A stretch of DNA of 47,260 nt from a virus, in IMG/VR virus record IMGVR_UViG_3300020027_000014, positions 1-47,260 of that record. One strand, written 5' to 3'. The notes under the pieces are model-generated. The model saw nothing but the letters and a program-made list of their open reading frames with translations, had not been told where the DNA came from and did no database searches. Shown one piece after another: positions 32,697 through 40,963 of this stretch; the stretch's first letter is position 1; every line of letters starts with the position of its first letter. The position numbers were made by a program, and so were the translations under genes.

Positions 32697-35305
32697 CGTT
32701 TATCCATTTGATGTTGATAGATTAAGTCTGTTAGTCTGCTATCTTTAGGTAAATCAACTACAGTGAATTGTTCTTGAATACTCTTAGCTGGCATTACAGG
32801 TTCTATTGCTGGCAATGCAATGATGGGGATATCCTTAAATTTCTTGAGATCACAGTAATTAACCCCGGTTTCAATATCACAAGGAATGGACAAAGCCCTT
32901 CTGGGAATTGAACATCTTGAGAAATCAATAGGTCTTTCAAACTCTTGTTTGATAATTGGAACCCACTCGGGAAGTCTCCACTTAGGTATACAGAAAAGTA
33001 ATGCATCGTGAGCCTCCATTACTATCTTAATACCAGGGCATCGTTGCCTAATGCGAAGTCCTGCCGCTTTGGTATTATCCGTAACAGTGCGCTGTGGTAA
33101 ATAACTAAATGCCTGTCTATTTAGTTCCTCACTCCAACGCTCAAAAAATGTCCTACGTCCACCAAACTCCACATCCAAACCATATGGAATAGGTGCTATT
33201 AACGTCCTATTTTTCTTGAGACATTCAATAACACTATTCTGGAATACAGATTGAATTTTTGGCTGTTTACTATGGAAAATCTTTAATGCTCTCTCAGCTA
33301 TTTGTTCCGAGATATGGATTGGAATCTTATATTTCCTAGCTTGTGTATTAACTTCAATTGACGCTCTGCGTTTACCTGCACCAAGGTGTCCTGCGTGTCT
33401 AAGAGTTTTACCTGCAAAGCGAATTGGATGTTCATATCCCAATATCTTCTTAGAGTAATCTTTCTCAGTTCCCCCAAAGAACCAAGTAGCAGTCGCAGCA
33501 TGATAATCAATTTCATCCACCAGTTTTAAGGCTTCTTCATCATCAGCTAATAGCCATACAACTCTAGCCTCAGCTTGACTACTATCAGCCTGAACAAATA
33601 CTTCTTCTAATAGCTCCTGTGGTATATCATTAATGGGAGTAGGATCATCAGGCACATACATTTCACGAATATCAGCACCAATGTCACCATGCTTAGTCAT
33701 CGTCTGAAATGCAACGCCTAATACTTTCTTTTTCTTTTTTCCATTCTCGTCATATACTTCTATTTCAGGTCTAATAGGAGGATCTTGCTGACCCGTCGAA
33801 CTACGACCTGTATCAAGACATGGAAAGTATGTAGTCCTCATTCTGCCATCAAAATCTGGCATTGCCATGAGGTATGTAGAAATAGATTTTCTTACTCGTC
33901 TATCTTCAAGAATAAGTTCAAGGCATTCCCTGACATTGTCATTTTTAATAGCTGTCGGAGAGTTAAGTAATTCGGTAATTGCTTCCTCTCCTGTGGATGC
34001 CTTTCTAGGTAAGCCGAAATTATCCCACAATAGAATCGAAATCTGTTTGGGGGAATTGACATTAATTTCTGTTCCGGTAAGTTGAAATAACCTGTATCTG
34101 AGACGCTCATCCCACTCAACATATTTATAAAGCAATCTATCTCTTGCAATAGAGTCAACTTTGAAACCCTGCCTCTCTATATCCCAATACATATTAGGTA
34201 ACTGCATGAGATAGTTATGATAAAATGATTCTTGATGTATTTCTTTTAAGTCCGCATCCATTGCCTCGTCAATTTCTTTCGTGACGCAAGCATCCCTAGC
34301 GCAACCTTTGAGTAAATCTTCGATTGAACCTTCATACATTCCTTCGTCTTTGTAGAATGGTTCTTCCGTATAGATTGATGTATTAAAGCCCAATCCCTTC
34401 GGAAGTTCTGGATTAATCGCGAAGGCTTTATACATGGTGTCGGATATGAGCCGCTTGATAATAAATCCGAGACGTAGTATTTTATCTCTATCGTAGTTAA
34501 AGTTCTGTCCGATAATATCGGTGGTGGCAAGAATATCAGCAAGGATTATCCAACATTGAATTAGATCACTATCCGGTATAGTAGATATACCATCTGTGTT
34601 CCACAATGGAACAGTCATGCCATGACCTTTGGTGTAGGCCAATCCTATACAGATAGGAAGTCCATTGCCACCAGATTCAATATCGACTGATACTGATTTG
34701 AAATCTTTATACCGATTCCTAAATTCGGATAAGTGATGTGAGTTCCTACAGATTTCTAAAGTCCTATGTGGTAGTATTAGTTCTGGGAATTTGGATTGCG
34801 TTAACGCTCTCTTAAAATCAAAGAGCATAATCTGTCTATTCCAATATCCTTTTATTTCACTAGCACTACCACTGGAATTGAATGATAGATCCCTAGGATT
34901 ATATGTTGGGACAAACTTAACTCCCATACCATGTAATATAGAGCCTCTATTCTGACTGATCTTTCTATCTTTACCTGCTAATGCCCATAGCGCAGGTCCA
35001 CCAAGCGCAAGTATGCAATTAGGCTTGATAGAATTAACTTCATTCTGCAAGTCATCTAATTGCTCTACAAGATCAATACCCTGTCTATTAGCTCTGATAG
35101 AGAATGGTATTTTATCCTTATCAGAATCAGGCCATACAGGATATTTAGATACAGTAGACAGCCAGCAGTCACCTCTATATATACCGGAGTCTTTAAGTAA
35201 TCTATCTAACTCACGATGATAGGTTTTCAAGTCATAGGGAGAGTCACCAAGTATCATTAACTTGGCACCTATTGGACCTGATGCTGGATGATATTCTTTA
35301 CTCAT
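32693..35305 (-). CDS. polA-like: UDG-like domain fused to family A DNA polymerase with proofreading domain
   Basis: 870 residues, three parts. Residues 1-165 look like a uracil-DNA glycosylase fold (GAKLMILGDSPYD, PNCILALGGPALWALAG, FVPTYNPRDLSF). Residues about 200-345 form a 3'-5' exonuclease with D208/E210 (VSVDIES), N268-D272 (GQNFNYDRD) and D338 (CARDACVT). Residues about 480-800 are PolA: motif A DSSQAEARVV (D574), fingers RFAGKTLRHAGHLGAGK with R629 and K633, motif C EAHDALLF (D767). Equivalents of Escherichia coli PolI F762 and Y766 read His637 and Leu641, and the residue after the motif C Asp is Ala in place of Glu. SPO1-type phage polymerases also carry a UDG fusion. It is the replicative polymerase. 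Confidence 0.9.
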   Translation of the reverse strand: MSKEYHPASGPIGAKLMILGDSPYDLKTYHRELDRLLKDSGIYRGDCWLSTVSKYPVWPDSDKDKIPFSIRANRQGIDLVEQLDDLQNEVNSIKPNCILALGGPALWALAGKDRKISQNRGSILHGMGVKFVPTYNPRDLSFNSSGSASEIKGYWNRQIMLFDFKRALTQSKFPELILPHRTLEICRNSHHLSEFRNRYKDFKSVSVDIESGGNGLPICIGLAYTKGHGMTVPLWNTDGISTIPDSDLIQCWIILADILATTDIIGQNFNYDRDKILRLGFIIKRLISDTMYKAFAINPELPKGLGFNTSIYTEEPFYKDEGMYEGSIEDLLKGCARDACVTKEIDEAMDADLKEIHQESFYHNYLMQLPNMYWDIERQGFKVDSIARDRLLYKYVEWDERLRYRLFQLTGTEINVNSPKQISILLWDNFGLPRKASTGEEAITELLNSPTAIKNDNVRECLELILEDRRVRKSISTYLMAMPDFDGRMRTTYFPCLDTGRSSTGQQDPPIRPEIEVYDENGKKKKKVLGVAFQTMTKHGDIGADIREMYVPDDPTPINDIPQELLEEVFVQADSSQAEARVVWLLADDEEALKLVDEIDYHAATATWFFGGTEKDYSKKILGYEHPIRFAGKTLRHAGHLGAGKRRASIEVNTQARKYKIPIHISEQIAERALKIFHSKQPKIQSVFQNSVIECLKKNRTLIAPIPYGLDVEFGGRRTFFERWSEELNRQAFSYLPQRTVTDNTKAAGLRIRQRCPGIKIVMEAHDALLFCIPKWRLPEWVPIIKQEFERPIDFSRCSIPRRALSIPCDIETGVNYCDLKKFKDIPIIALPAIEPVMPAKSIQEQFTVVDLPKDSRLTDLIYQHQMDKR

Positions 35306-35484
35306 TTATCGCTCTGCTTCAATACTTTTAATGTCTTAGTGTCCAAGATACGAATTGGATTGAGAACTGTATGTTCCTTTTCCTCAATCAATTCATATAG
35401 TGTTTCCATGTATCTAAGTGCATTACTAGACGCTTGATCGCACCATTCATCTGCTGGAAAATATCTTTGCAGTAAATATCTCAT
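35302..35484 (-). CDS. Small hypothetical protein
   Basis: 60 residues, helical: RYLLQRYFPADEWCDQASSN, then RYMETLYELIEEKEH and a basic end. It overlaps the polymerase gene start. Unrecognised. Confidence 0.6.
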   Translation of the reverse strand: MRYLLQRYFPADEWCDQASSNALRYMETLYELIEEKEHTVLNPIRILDTKTLKVLKQSDK

Positions 35485-35723
35485 TAGTGTTTAATCCCAG
35501 GATCAGGGCCAGTATGTTTAAATTCTTTACTCATAATCATCTGCAAGATGATATCAGCCGCACAAGCTGGACAGCCTACACCATTGTATTCAATATCCTT
35601 CTTATCCTCGTCATAAAGGAGGACCATGAAACATTGGTTATCTTCTAACTTCTCAGCCAATGCCTCTAGTTGTTTCTTAAATTCTTCTCTTGTTATTTTG
35701 ATAACAGTGTTTTCGTCAGTCAT
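35484..35723 (-). CDS. Small hypothetical protein with CPxC
   Basis: 79 residues with an acidic helix (ITREEFKKQLEALAEKLEDN), then MVLLYDEDKKDIEYNGVGCPACAADIIL. One CPxC is present, and the single pair might bind zinc in a dimer. Coupled to both neighbours. Confidence 0.65.
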   Translation of the reverse strand: MTDENTVIKITREEFKKQLEALAEKLEDNQCFMVLLYDEDKKDIEYNGVGCPACAADIILQMIMSKEFKHTGPDPGIKH

Positions 35724-35920
35724 TTAGTTTTCTCCGCATAGATAGCCTCAAGTTTTTCTTCCTGAGATTGTGTTAGTGGACGACTTAAATCTAGACGTTT
35801 CTGAATATCATCAATGAATGTAGTTTCCCATTCAGTGAGTTTATCAGAAGCTTCAAATAGAATAGTTTCAACCCAGTGTCTAAGAGTTGTTGACTGTTTC
35901 GGTTGCCACATTTTTGCCAC
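35720..35920 (-). CDS. Small hypothetical phage protein
   Basis: 66 residues starting with GTG at 35920, an ATG three codons later is possible. WETTFIDDIQKRLDLSRPLT followed by QSQEEKLEAIYAEK is a common phage pattern (a helix, then R-LT-xQ-xx-LxxIY), found in small early proteins of unknown role. Confidence 0.65.
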   Translation of the reverse strand: MAKMWQPKQSTTLRHWVETILFEASDKLTEWETTFIDDIQKRLDLSRPLTQSQEEKLEAIYAEKTK

Positions 35921-36098
35921 TTGTCACCCCGTTATTTTTCAGTATACGCAGGACTTCTTCTACACCATCGACACATTTCTTGCACGTTACATTAGCTAAT
36001 GATGTAGTAGTCTCTTGCTCATCATCGCGCAGTAACTGAAATACTAATTGATTACACATCGTCCTATCCGAATGCGTAGTCTTAACTAAATGAGTCAT
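35880..36098 (-). CDS. Small hypothetical protein with CxxC
   Basis: 72 residues. A C-terminal half with VTCKKCVDGVEEVLRILKNN includes a CxxC and a helix. It overlaps the downstream gene by about 40 bases in another frame, more than usual here, and has no strong ribosome site, so the gene is less certain. Confidence 0.5.
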   Translation of the reverse strand: MTHLVKTTHSDRTMCNQLVFQLLRDDEQETTTSLANVTCKKCVDGVEEVLRILKNNGVTSGKNVATETVNNS

Positions 36099-36334
36099 AG
36101 TTTTTTAAGGGCCTCTACCCTTGATCTATTGTTAATGAATTTTGGATCAGTATCTAGTTTTTTAGCTAGTCTTATGTTCTCACTTACGAGTCCTATGCTG
36201 CACTCAAAAAAGGAAGCGGTATCCTGTAGTGTCCATGTCTTTTCTTTTTGACACATGACCATATGATAGATGCTCATTACAAGCACCTTGCCATACCAAG
36301 TATCTTCGTTATTATACCGCTCGATAAAGGTCAT
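36095..36334 (-). CDS. Small helix-turn-helix protein
   Basis: 79 residues. WTLQDTASFFECSIGLVSEN (about 34-53) has the spacing of a helix-turn-helix, followed by IRLAKKLDTDP. A DNA-binding regulator is likely; it is one of few visible candidates that could read the dyads at the genome ends. Good ribosome site (AGAGGAATAGA). Confidence 0.65.
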   Translation of the reverse strand: MTFIERYNNEDTWYGKVLVMSIYHMVMCQKEKTWTLQDTASFFECSIGLVSENIRLAKKLDTDPKFINNRSRVEALKKL

Positions 36335-36335
36335 T

Positions 36336-36602
36336 CTATTCCTCTACTTTAATCTTAATAGCTCTATAACCTTTATCTTCCACTTCAAATGCCACAAACG
36401 ATACTTTCATTCCAGAACGTAGCTCTTGGAATTTGAGAGTATCTAGTTTAAGCGAAGTCCAGTGGAAAAAGACTCTTGTGAATGGAATATCCTTAGTGCT
36501 GATAAATCCATATCCATCAGACGAAATCTTAATGATCCGTCCTTGAATTCTCTTTTCGTCTTTTACTTCTTTTACTGTATCAGTTGTATTAGTCTCAGAC
36601 AT
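36336..36602 (-). CDS. Cold-shock-domain protein with structured leader
   Basis: 88 residues. After a charged N-terminal extension, RIQGRIIKISSDGYGFISTK carries the first CSD strands and RNP1-like GYGFIST; VFFHWTSL is RNP2-like. A VSFVAFEVEDKGYRAIKI end closes the barrel. It is a second, divergent CSD protein of this phage. The long leader at 36603-36784 holds a strong hairpin just before its ribosome site. Confidence 0.82.
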   Translation of the reverse strand: MSETNTTDTVKEVKDEKRIQGRIIKISSDGYGFISTKDIPFTRVFFHWTSLKLDTLKFQELRSGMKVSFVAFEVEDKGYRAIKIKVEE

Positions 36603-36784
36603 TTCGTTCTCCTAGTTGTGATAAGGCGGGGACACCCACGTATACGGTTTATACCGATGTTGTGAGTGCCCCCTATCACCGTGTATTTCTAGCCTATCTA
36701 CTCTGTATACCCAGCATCCTTATCAGGAAAGATGTATACGTTTGGAGTAAACTAGAAGATACTCAGTGAATGTTGTATTAACTG
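36603..36784 (-). promoter_or_regulatory. Structured non-coding leader upstream of the cold-shock gene
   Basis: A 182-base gap in the otherwise packed early arm. GTGATA (36618-36623) pairs with TATCAC (36674-36679), and the stem continues with G-run to C-run and CAC to GTG pairing; an inner CGGT-TTAT-ACCG hairpin lies at 36645-36656. The AGGAG site of the downstream cold-shock gene begins five bases after the stem. The structure may end transcription from the upstream acidic gene, or control the cold-shock gene as an RNA thermometer-like leader. Confidence 0.55.
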
Positions 36785-37006
36785 TTATTCGGTCTTATCT
36801 GTAGGAACTTCCTCAGTTTCATTCTCGACAGACTCATCATCGGCGATGTCAGTATCTTCATCGTCGTCATCGTCTGATTCGTCAGAAACTTCCTCAGAAC
36901 CTTCCACAACATCTTTCGATGCTTCGTCCATGTCTACCACTTCATCCGTGGCGGGAACTTTCGTCTTAGTTTCGTCGTTCTTAACTTCGTTGTTCTGGTC
37001 GTTCAT
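36785..37006 (-). CDS. Very acidic hypothetical protein
   Basis: 73 residues from the ATG at 37006, which has GAGGTGA upstream; an in-frame GTG at 37048 has weaker support. Almost half the residues are Asp or Glu (ESDDDDDEDTDIADDESVEN), so the protein is disordered and highly negative, possibly a DNA mimic or a chaperone-like partner. It follows the SSB-like gene. Confidence 0.65.
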   Translation of the reverse strand: MNDQNNEVKNDETKTKVPATDEVVDMDEASKDVVEGSEEVSDESDDDDDEDTDIADDESVENETEEVPTDKTE

Positions 37007-37098
37007 CTCATTCACCTCAGTTAGTTGTTGGTTAAGATACCAAACCACCCTAATGTTCGTTTACATGACAATACAGGTATGGCCCAGTATCAGTTTTA

Positions 37099-37515
37099 TT
37101 ACGCTACAGCAGTAACTTCCGGCTTAATAGCGCGATACTTATGGTTCACGCGATTAACCAGACGATTCTGCCATGTGTCGTTTTCCACGAAAACGTCCAC
37201 TTCCTTACCCTCAGAACTCTTGAGATCAAAACGAGTTCCGGCCTTAACATCAACACCAAATGCTTGTAGGTATCCAATTGCAAATCCCACAGCCTTAGAG
37301 TTGAAGTTCCAATCCAATGGCGAACCCTTAAACTCAGTGCTGCCATTATCACCATTGAAAAGAATAGTCCCTTCAACGGGATAGTTTGTGGATGGACCCT
37401 TATCAGAAACCTTTGCAGGGGTTTCACCCACACTGTCAATACGGACGCGATACCATCCCGGTGTAATGATTTTGCCTTTGAGAAGATCGCGCTCACTGAA
37501 AGTAATTACTGGCAT
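37099..37515 (-). CDS. SSB-like single-strand DNA binding protein (DUF669-type plan)
   Basis: 138 residues with AAGGAG before the ATG. GWYRVRIDSV, then NYPVEGTILFNGD and LDWNFNSKAVGFAIGYL form the beta-rich pattern of phage SSB-like proteins that accompany Sak4 recombinases. It lies directly next to the Sak4 gene. OB-fold role in protecting single-stranded DNA during replication and recombination is likely. Confidence 0.7.
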   Translation of the reverse strand: MPVITFSERDLLKGKIITPGWYRVRIDSVGETPAKVSDKGPSTNYPVEGTILFNGDNGSTEFKGSPLDWNFNSKAVGFAIGYLQAFGVDVKAGTRFDLKSSEGKEVDVFVENDTWQNRLVNRVNHKYRAIKPEVTAVA

Positions 37516-37566
37516 TTGTTGCTCCTTGTGTATGGTTGTGTGTTTGTTTGATTGGTGGCGATATTT

Positions 37567-38427
37567 CTATACAGTGAATCCTCCGGTATTAGCAGGAGTA
37601 TTAGTAGGAGCAGATCCAATCCTAACTGTTGGTGCAGTTTTCATCTGCAAATCAATAGCAGGTTGAATCCACTTTTCAAATAGAGGTTCATTATCAAAAG
37701 TAATCTTACGAGCCAATGGCAATGACGTTCGTGCATAGTCATTGCCAGTGTGTGAAGTATACAATCCATAATGACCTTCCGCATCAGCATTGAAATCACT
37801 CTCAATGTTGAAGTGATATGCCTCCGTGCAATACGAGGCAATCTTTGCACTAATCTGTGCTGCACCTGTTACGATGATACGAGAATGATGTGTTTTGCTA
37901 TTACCCTCATCATCCTTACGCTGACCAATAACATGAGCAATCAGAATAATGTGAACTTTGTGGAACTTGTGAATGTCCTTTAACTTGCTGATAAGATCCT
38001 TAAAGGCACCTGACTCAGCGTTAAATTCCTCTAAACCTGATACGGATATGCCTCCGATAGTTTTACCTTTACCACTACCATCGTCACCCTTACCAGATTT
38101 CTTCATCTTACGAACCTGATTAGTCATACAATCACCAATAGATGTAATGCTATCCACGATGATTGTTTTGAATGGACAGTTAACTTGTAACTGTTCCAAT
38201 TTAGCATCAGGTTGCTGCCAATCAGTGTAATCATCATAATGAATATCCTTCATATTGATGCCCCACCTTTTAGCAGGTAACTGTAATGCTTCCATCTTTT
38301 GATCGGTCGATATCCAATATTGTGGTGTAGGATATGATAAGGCACACGTTGATTTGCGAGTCCCCGGCTCACCCTTGAACATAGTGAATAGACCGTCGTT
38401 AAGATTGACTGTTTCCAGTGTCGCCAC
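37567..38427 (-). CDS. Sak4-like RecA-family recombinase ATPase
   Basis: 286 residues, GTG start at 38427 with GAGGT upstream. Walker A is GEPGTRKST (about 19-27) after LFTMFK; Walker B is KTIIVDSITSIGD. A HKVHIILIAHVIG segment is the usual next strand. This is the Sak4 family, single-strand annealing or RecA-like ATPases of lytic phages. SSB-like and Cas4-like nuclease genes are in the same arm, forming a probable recombination set. Confidence 0.88.
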   Translation of the reverse strand: MATLETVNLNDGLFTMFKGEPGTRKSTCALSYPTPQYWISTDQKMEALQLPAKRWGINMKDIHYDDYTDWQQPDAKLEQLQVNCPFKTIIVDSITSIGDCMTNQVRKMKKSGKGDDGSGKGKTIGGISVSGLEEFNAESGAFKDLISKLKDIHKFHKVHIILIAHVIGQRKDDEGNSKTHHSRIIVTGAAQISAKIASYCTEAYHFNIESDFNADAEGHYGLYTSHTGNDYARTSLPLARKITFDNEPLFEKWIQPAIDLQMKTAPTVRIGSAPTNTPANTGGFTV

Positions 38428-38668
38428 TTAGCTTACCTCGTAAGTTATATGTTGCTGCTTTTAGATCAGGTGACAATGTGACGACATACCACATTGCTAT
38501 TCCAGAATGCTTACTACGGCGCATACGCCAAAATCTTCCACAAGCAGGGCAATACTTACATGCCCTAGACCAAGAATCTGGTATTAGTCCTCCATGTTGA
38601 GGACAGTTATGCTTGTGATGTTCCCTAATCCATTCCATTGAGTATGGGACAAAGCTAGTTGACAACAT
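38399..38668 (-). CDS. Small zinc-finger protein
   Basis: 89 residues. CPQHGGLIPDSWSRACKYCP and ACGRFWRMRR give a Cys/His pattern for a zinc ribbon. Good ribosome site (GGGAG). It overlaps the start of the Sak4 gene by 29 bases. Function unknown. Confidence 0.68.
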   Translation of the reverse strand: MLSTSFVPYSMEWIREHHKHNCPQHGGLIPDSWSRACKYCPACGRFWRMRRSKHSGIAMWYVVTLSPDLKAATYNLRGKLSGDTGNSQS

Positions 38669-38942
38669 TGGATTTCTCCCTTAAATGTGCCAACTTTAGA
38701 ATAACTTCTGTCCTTGTATCTCCTACTTTTTTATCTGTGAATACTCTTTTACCATACCTTTTTTCAGATATGCAATACCAAAATCTTACTCTGCTATCAA
38801 ACTCATGATGGATTTTATAGGATACTTTTACTATGTATCCATAGTGGAGTCTGTTCTTATCCACAGCCCATCGTTCTATTTCACCCATCTTAGGATGAAC
38901 TCTTTGAATCACGTAACCTTTAACAGTAGTTTTCATTATCAT
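38655..38942 (-). CDS. Hypothetical protein
   Basis: 95 residues, basic, beta-rich (VKGYVIQRVHPKMGEIERWA, VRFWYCISEKRYGKRVF). ATG at 38942 with a distant GAGG; an ATG two codons later is also possible. It overlaps its downstream neighbour. No family seen. Confidence 0.6.
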   Translation of the reverse strand: MIMKTTVKGYVIQRVHPKMGEIERWAVDKNRLHYGYIVKVSYKIHHEFDSRVRFWYCISEKRYGKRVFTDKKVGDTRTEVILKLAHLREKSNVVN

Positions 38943-39025
38943 TTATTTATTTATCCTCAAAGACTACAGTTTTAACGACTCTCACAATACGCATCTTGTA
39001 GTTGTCACCTACGTGTGTTTTTCAG

Positions 39026-39217
39026 TCATTTGGTCATCCTAGTTCTGATTAGATATGCAATCCAGCGCACTGGTGCATATTCCCAACAAGTGCAGGACTG
39101 ATTAGAGCAGACACATGGACCCATCGAATTGCGTAGTTTCCATATGTAATTACTAAAGGCACCTGCGATACCTCTAGCTGCTCCTATTTCTGCTGCAAAT
39201 ACTTTATTCATCTTCAT
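39026..39217 (-). CDS. Small hypothetical protein with Cys motif
   Basis: 63 residues. GPCVCSNQSCTCWEYAPVRW contains four cysteines in CxC-x4-CxC form, unusual and possibly metal binding. A helical start (FAAEIGAARGIAGAF) precedes it. It overlaps the upstream gene (ATGA). After it, 38943-39025 contains only short reading frames. Confidence 0.6.
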   Translation of the reverse strand: MKMNKVFAAEIGAARGIAGAFSNYIWKLRNSMGPCVCSNQSCTCWEYAPVRWIAYLIRTRMTK

Positions 39218-39381
39218 CGTTCTAATCTCTCGTATTTTCCACTTTCTTTACACTCACTTTTAGGATGTGGATGATTAGGTTCCCAAACCATTTCACATAC
39301 TAAACATTTATGATGAGGTCTAATTCCTTTATCCCTATCACCATAAACTCTTATAATATTATCTGATCTATTCATCTTCAT
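39214..39381 (-). CDS. Small zinc-finger protein
   Basis: 55 residues from the ATG at 39381 (an ATG at 39375 is equally possible). PHHKCLVCEMVWEPNHPHPK with CxxC, then HPH and KSEC gives a CxxC-x-H/C zinc-binding pattern. It overlaps the end of the Cas4-like gene. Unknown function. Confidence 0.6.
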   Translation of the reverse strand: MKMNRSDNIIRVYGDRDKGIRPHHKCLVCEMVWEPNHPHPKSECKESGKYERLER

Positions 39382-40378
39382 TGGTAGGATTCCATTCTGG
39401 TCCAACAATAAAGTTGAGTTTTAATTCTTCCTCACGCATACCGGGATCAGACTCACACACTCCCTTAAATGGGCAAGGACCATACTTACCTTCACAGTTA
39501 CTATAATTAGGTGGAAAATGCTCCATCTCATTATACATTAACAACATCCTTGCATAGAATGGCAGAGTTTCACTAGCCCATTCCATTAATCTTGGTGCTG
39601 AGTATGAAATGATGTTTCTTTGGAACTTTTCTTCTGGCTTGAGAGTAGTTTGAAATCCAATCTTATTGATAACCATATTACGTGTATTCATAATATGGCA
39701 TTGACCAATAAACTGGTTATTCAATCCACTAGTGGGACGATTCTGTTTCATCGTCTTATGATCTATTGGAAGGATAGACTGATTAGTGTCGGCTGTTAAG
39801 TCTAATTTAGCCTTCCACATAATGCGAAGATCATCATCTTCATACAGAACTTTACCTTTAACGATCTCTACTTCTAATGGAACCCAATGATCGTTCTTGT
39901 AAAATTCTGCATATTGTTCACAGGTAGTTAATGCCCACTTCCAACCTGTTTTATGACCATCATTATCTGGTGCTGTCTGTCTTACACCGGGATAATCATT
40001 AGGTCTATGTCCACATGTTGGTTTAGGTAATTCTGGTGTAGCAATGAAATCAGTGCAATCAGGACAACCACGAATATACAATTCAGCGGCTGTCATTCCG
40101 AATGCGAGGGACTTAGTTTTATCTAATCCCTTTACTAGAGATTTATAGTAAGTTTCCATGAATGTATGGACAATTGATCCACATTCTAATGAATTAGACT
40201 TACCTTTATTCGATTGGAGACTCATATTAAATCTAAAGTCTGCCATTCGAGGACAGGTCATTAATGCAGTCAATACCTGACTGTCCATAATGACATTCTT
40301 TTTACCACCTGCTACAACCTCTACTAAATCTTGAGGCTGAACGTCGATGATATCACCTGGCATTGTATTATCAGTCAT
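39368..40378 (-). CDS. Cas4/AddB-like PD-(D/E)XK nuclease with iron-sulfur type cysteines
   Basis: 336 residues. Pattern: QVLTALMTCPRMADF with C42 as first cluster cysteine, ECGSIVHTFMET with its His, a core with KAKLDLTADTNQ (Asp) and ILPIDHKTMK (Asp-x-Lys), and a final CEGKYGPCPFKGVCES with three cysteines. This combination is typical of Cas4- or AddB-type exonucleases with a 4Fe-4S cluster. It also has an extra CPDC/CGH insertion (about 105-128). It likely processes DNA ends for Sak4 recombination. Confidence 0.85.
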   Translation of the reverse strand: MTDNTMPGDIIDVQPQDLVEVVAGGKKNVIMDSQVLTALMTCPRMADFRFNMSLQSNKGKSNSLECGSIVHTFMETYYKSLVKGLDKTKSLAFGMTAAELYIRGCPDCTDFIATPELPKPTCGHRPNDYPGVRQTAPDNDGHKTGWKWALTTCEQYAEFYKNDHWVPLEVEIVKGKVLYEDDDLRIMWKAKLDLTADTNQSILPIDHKTMKQNRPTSGLNNQFIGQCHIMNTRNMVINKIGFQTTLKPEEKFQRNIISYSAPRLMEWASETLPFYARMLLMYNEMEHFPPNYSNCEGKYGPCPFKGVCESDPGMREEELKLNFIVGPEWNPTNEDE

Positions 40379-40656
40379 AATTTATCCATTGAGAAAATTA
40401 AATCTGTTTCAAAGGGAATACCACTACCTAGACTATCAAAATATCTGATAAAAAGATCTACTACAGGTGATGTATCCCTTAGGAAATAATCATATCCATT
40501 ATTTGTATGGATAGTAATATCACCCTCATTTACAGCAACTTGTTCTGCCATTGGAAAACAGCGCATTAATGCTAATGCAATAGGGCAATCGCATTCGCTA
40601 CCCGGTTCTCCATCATCAATATCTTTTTGAGTTACGATTAAATGAATTTTAGTCAT
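40375..40656 (-). CDS. Hypothetical protein
   Basis: 93 residues, acidic, with LIVTQKDIDDGEPGSECDCP and ALALMRCFPMAEQVAVNEGD. This start (ITxxDI-x-G-x-CPIALAL) recalls small phage proteins of unknown function. It overlaps the nuclease start. GGAG ribosome site. Confidence 0.68.
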   Translation of the reverse strand: MTKIHLIVTQKDIDDGEPGSECDCPIALALMRCFPMAEQVAVNEGDITIHTNNGYDYFLRDTSPVVDLFIRYFDSLGSGIPFETDLIFSMDKL

Positions 40657-40847
40657 TGTATTGTCTCCGTCATTATGGCTAGTCTATCTTCTTCATACAC
40701 CAGATTATACCAACCTGATTCAAGTTTATCACCATTCATCTTATATAGTTCAGGTGCAGTCATACCATAATCAGTTTCAAACATCCAACCAAAACCAATC
40801 TGGACGCCATCAAGATACACCTTAACAGAAGTCATGAGAACTGTCAT
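40653..40847 (-). CDS. Small hypothetical protein
   Basis: 64 residues from the ATG at 40847, which has AGGGA upstream; longer starts lack a ribosome site. A single beta domain (VKVYLDGVQIGFGWMFETDY). Overlaps the next gene. Not recognised. Confidence 0.62.
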   Translation of the reverse strand: MTVLMTSVKVYLDGVQIGFGWMFETDYGMTAPELYKMNGDKLESGWYNLVYEEDRLAIMTETIQ

Positions 40848-40902
40848 TTGAGTTCCCTTCTTAGTTTTATTCATACTTACATCCATTCTCATAGTTTTAT
40901 AG

Positions 40903-40922
40903 TCCGGTTATACGATACCGGA
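40903..40922 (-). terminator. Short hairpin in an early intergenic gap
   Basis: TCCGGT and ACCGGA pair perfectly (6 bp) around an 8-base loop, in the gap between the genes ending at 40964 and starting at 40847. The leftward reading goes on with CTATAAAACT, so a weak terminator or RNA processing site is possible. Confidence 0.4.
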
Positions 40923-40963
40923 AAACGTCTGCCTCGTTGGTCACTAAGCGAAAAAACAGATAC

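Noticed and set aside
37025-37384. Plus-strand frame opposite the SSB-like gene
   Set aside because: It is antisense to a recognisable SSB-like protein in a coherent leftward operon and has no ribosome site.
38943-39025. Tiny frames of 6 and 15 codons in the gap
   Set aside because: Although one overlaps the upstream stop as ATGA, both are too short to support as genes.
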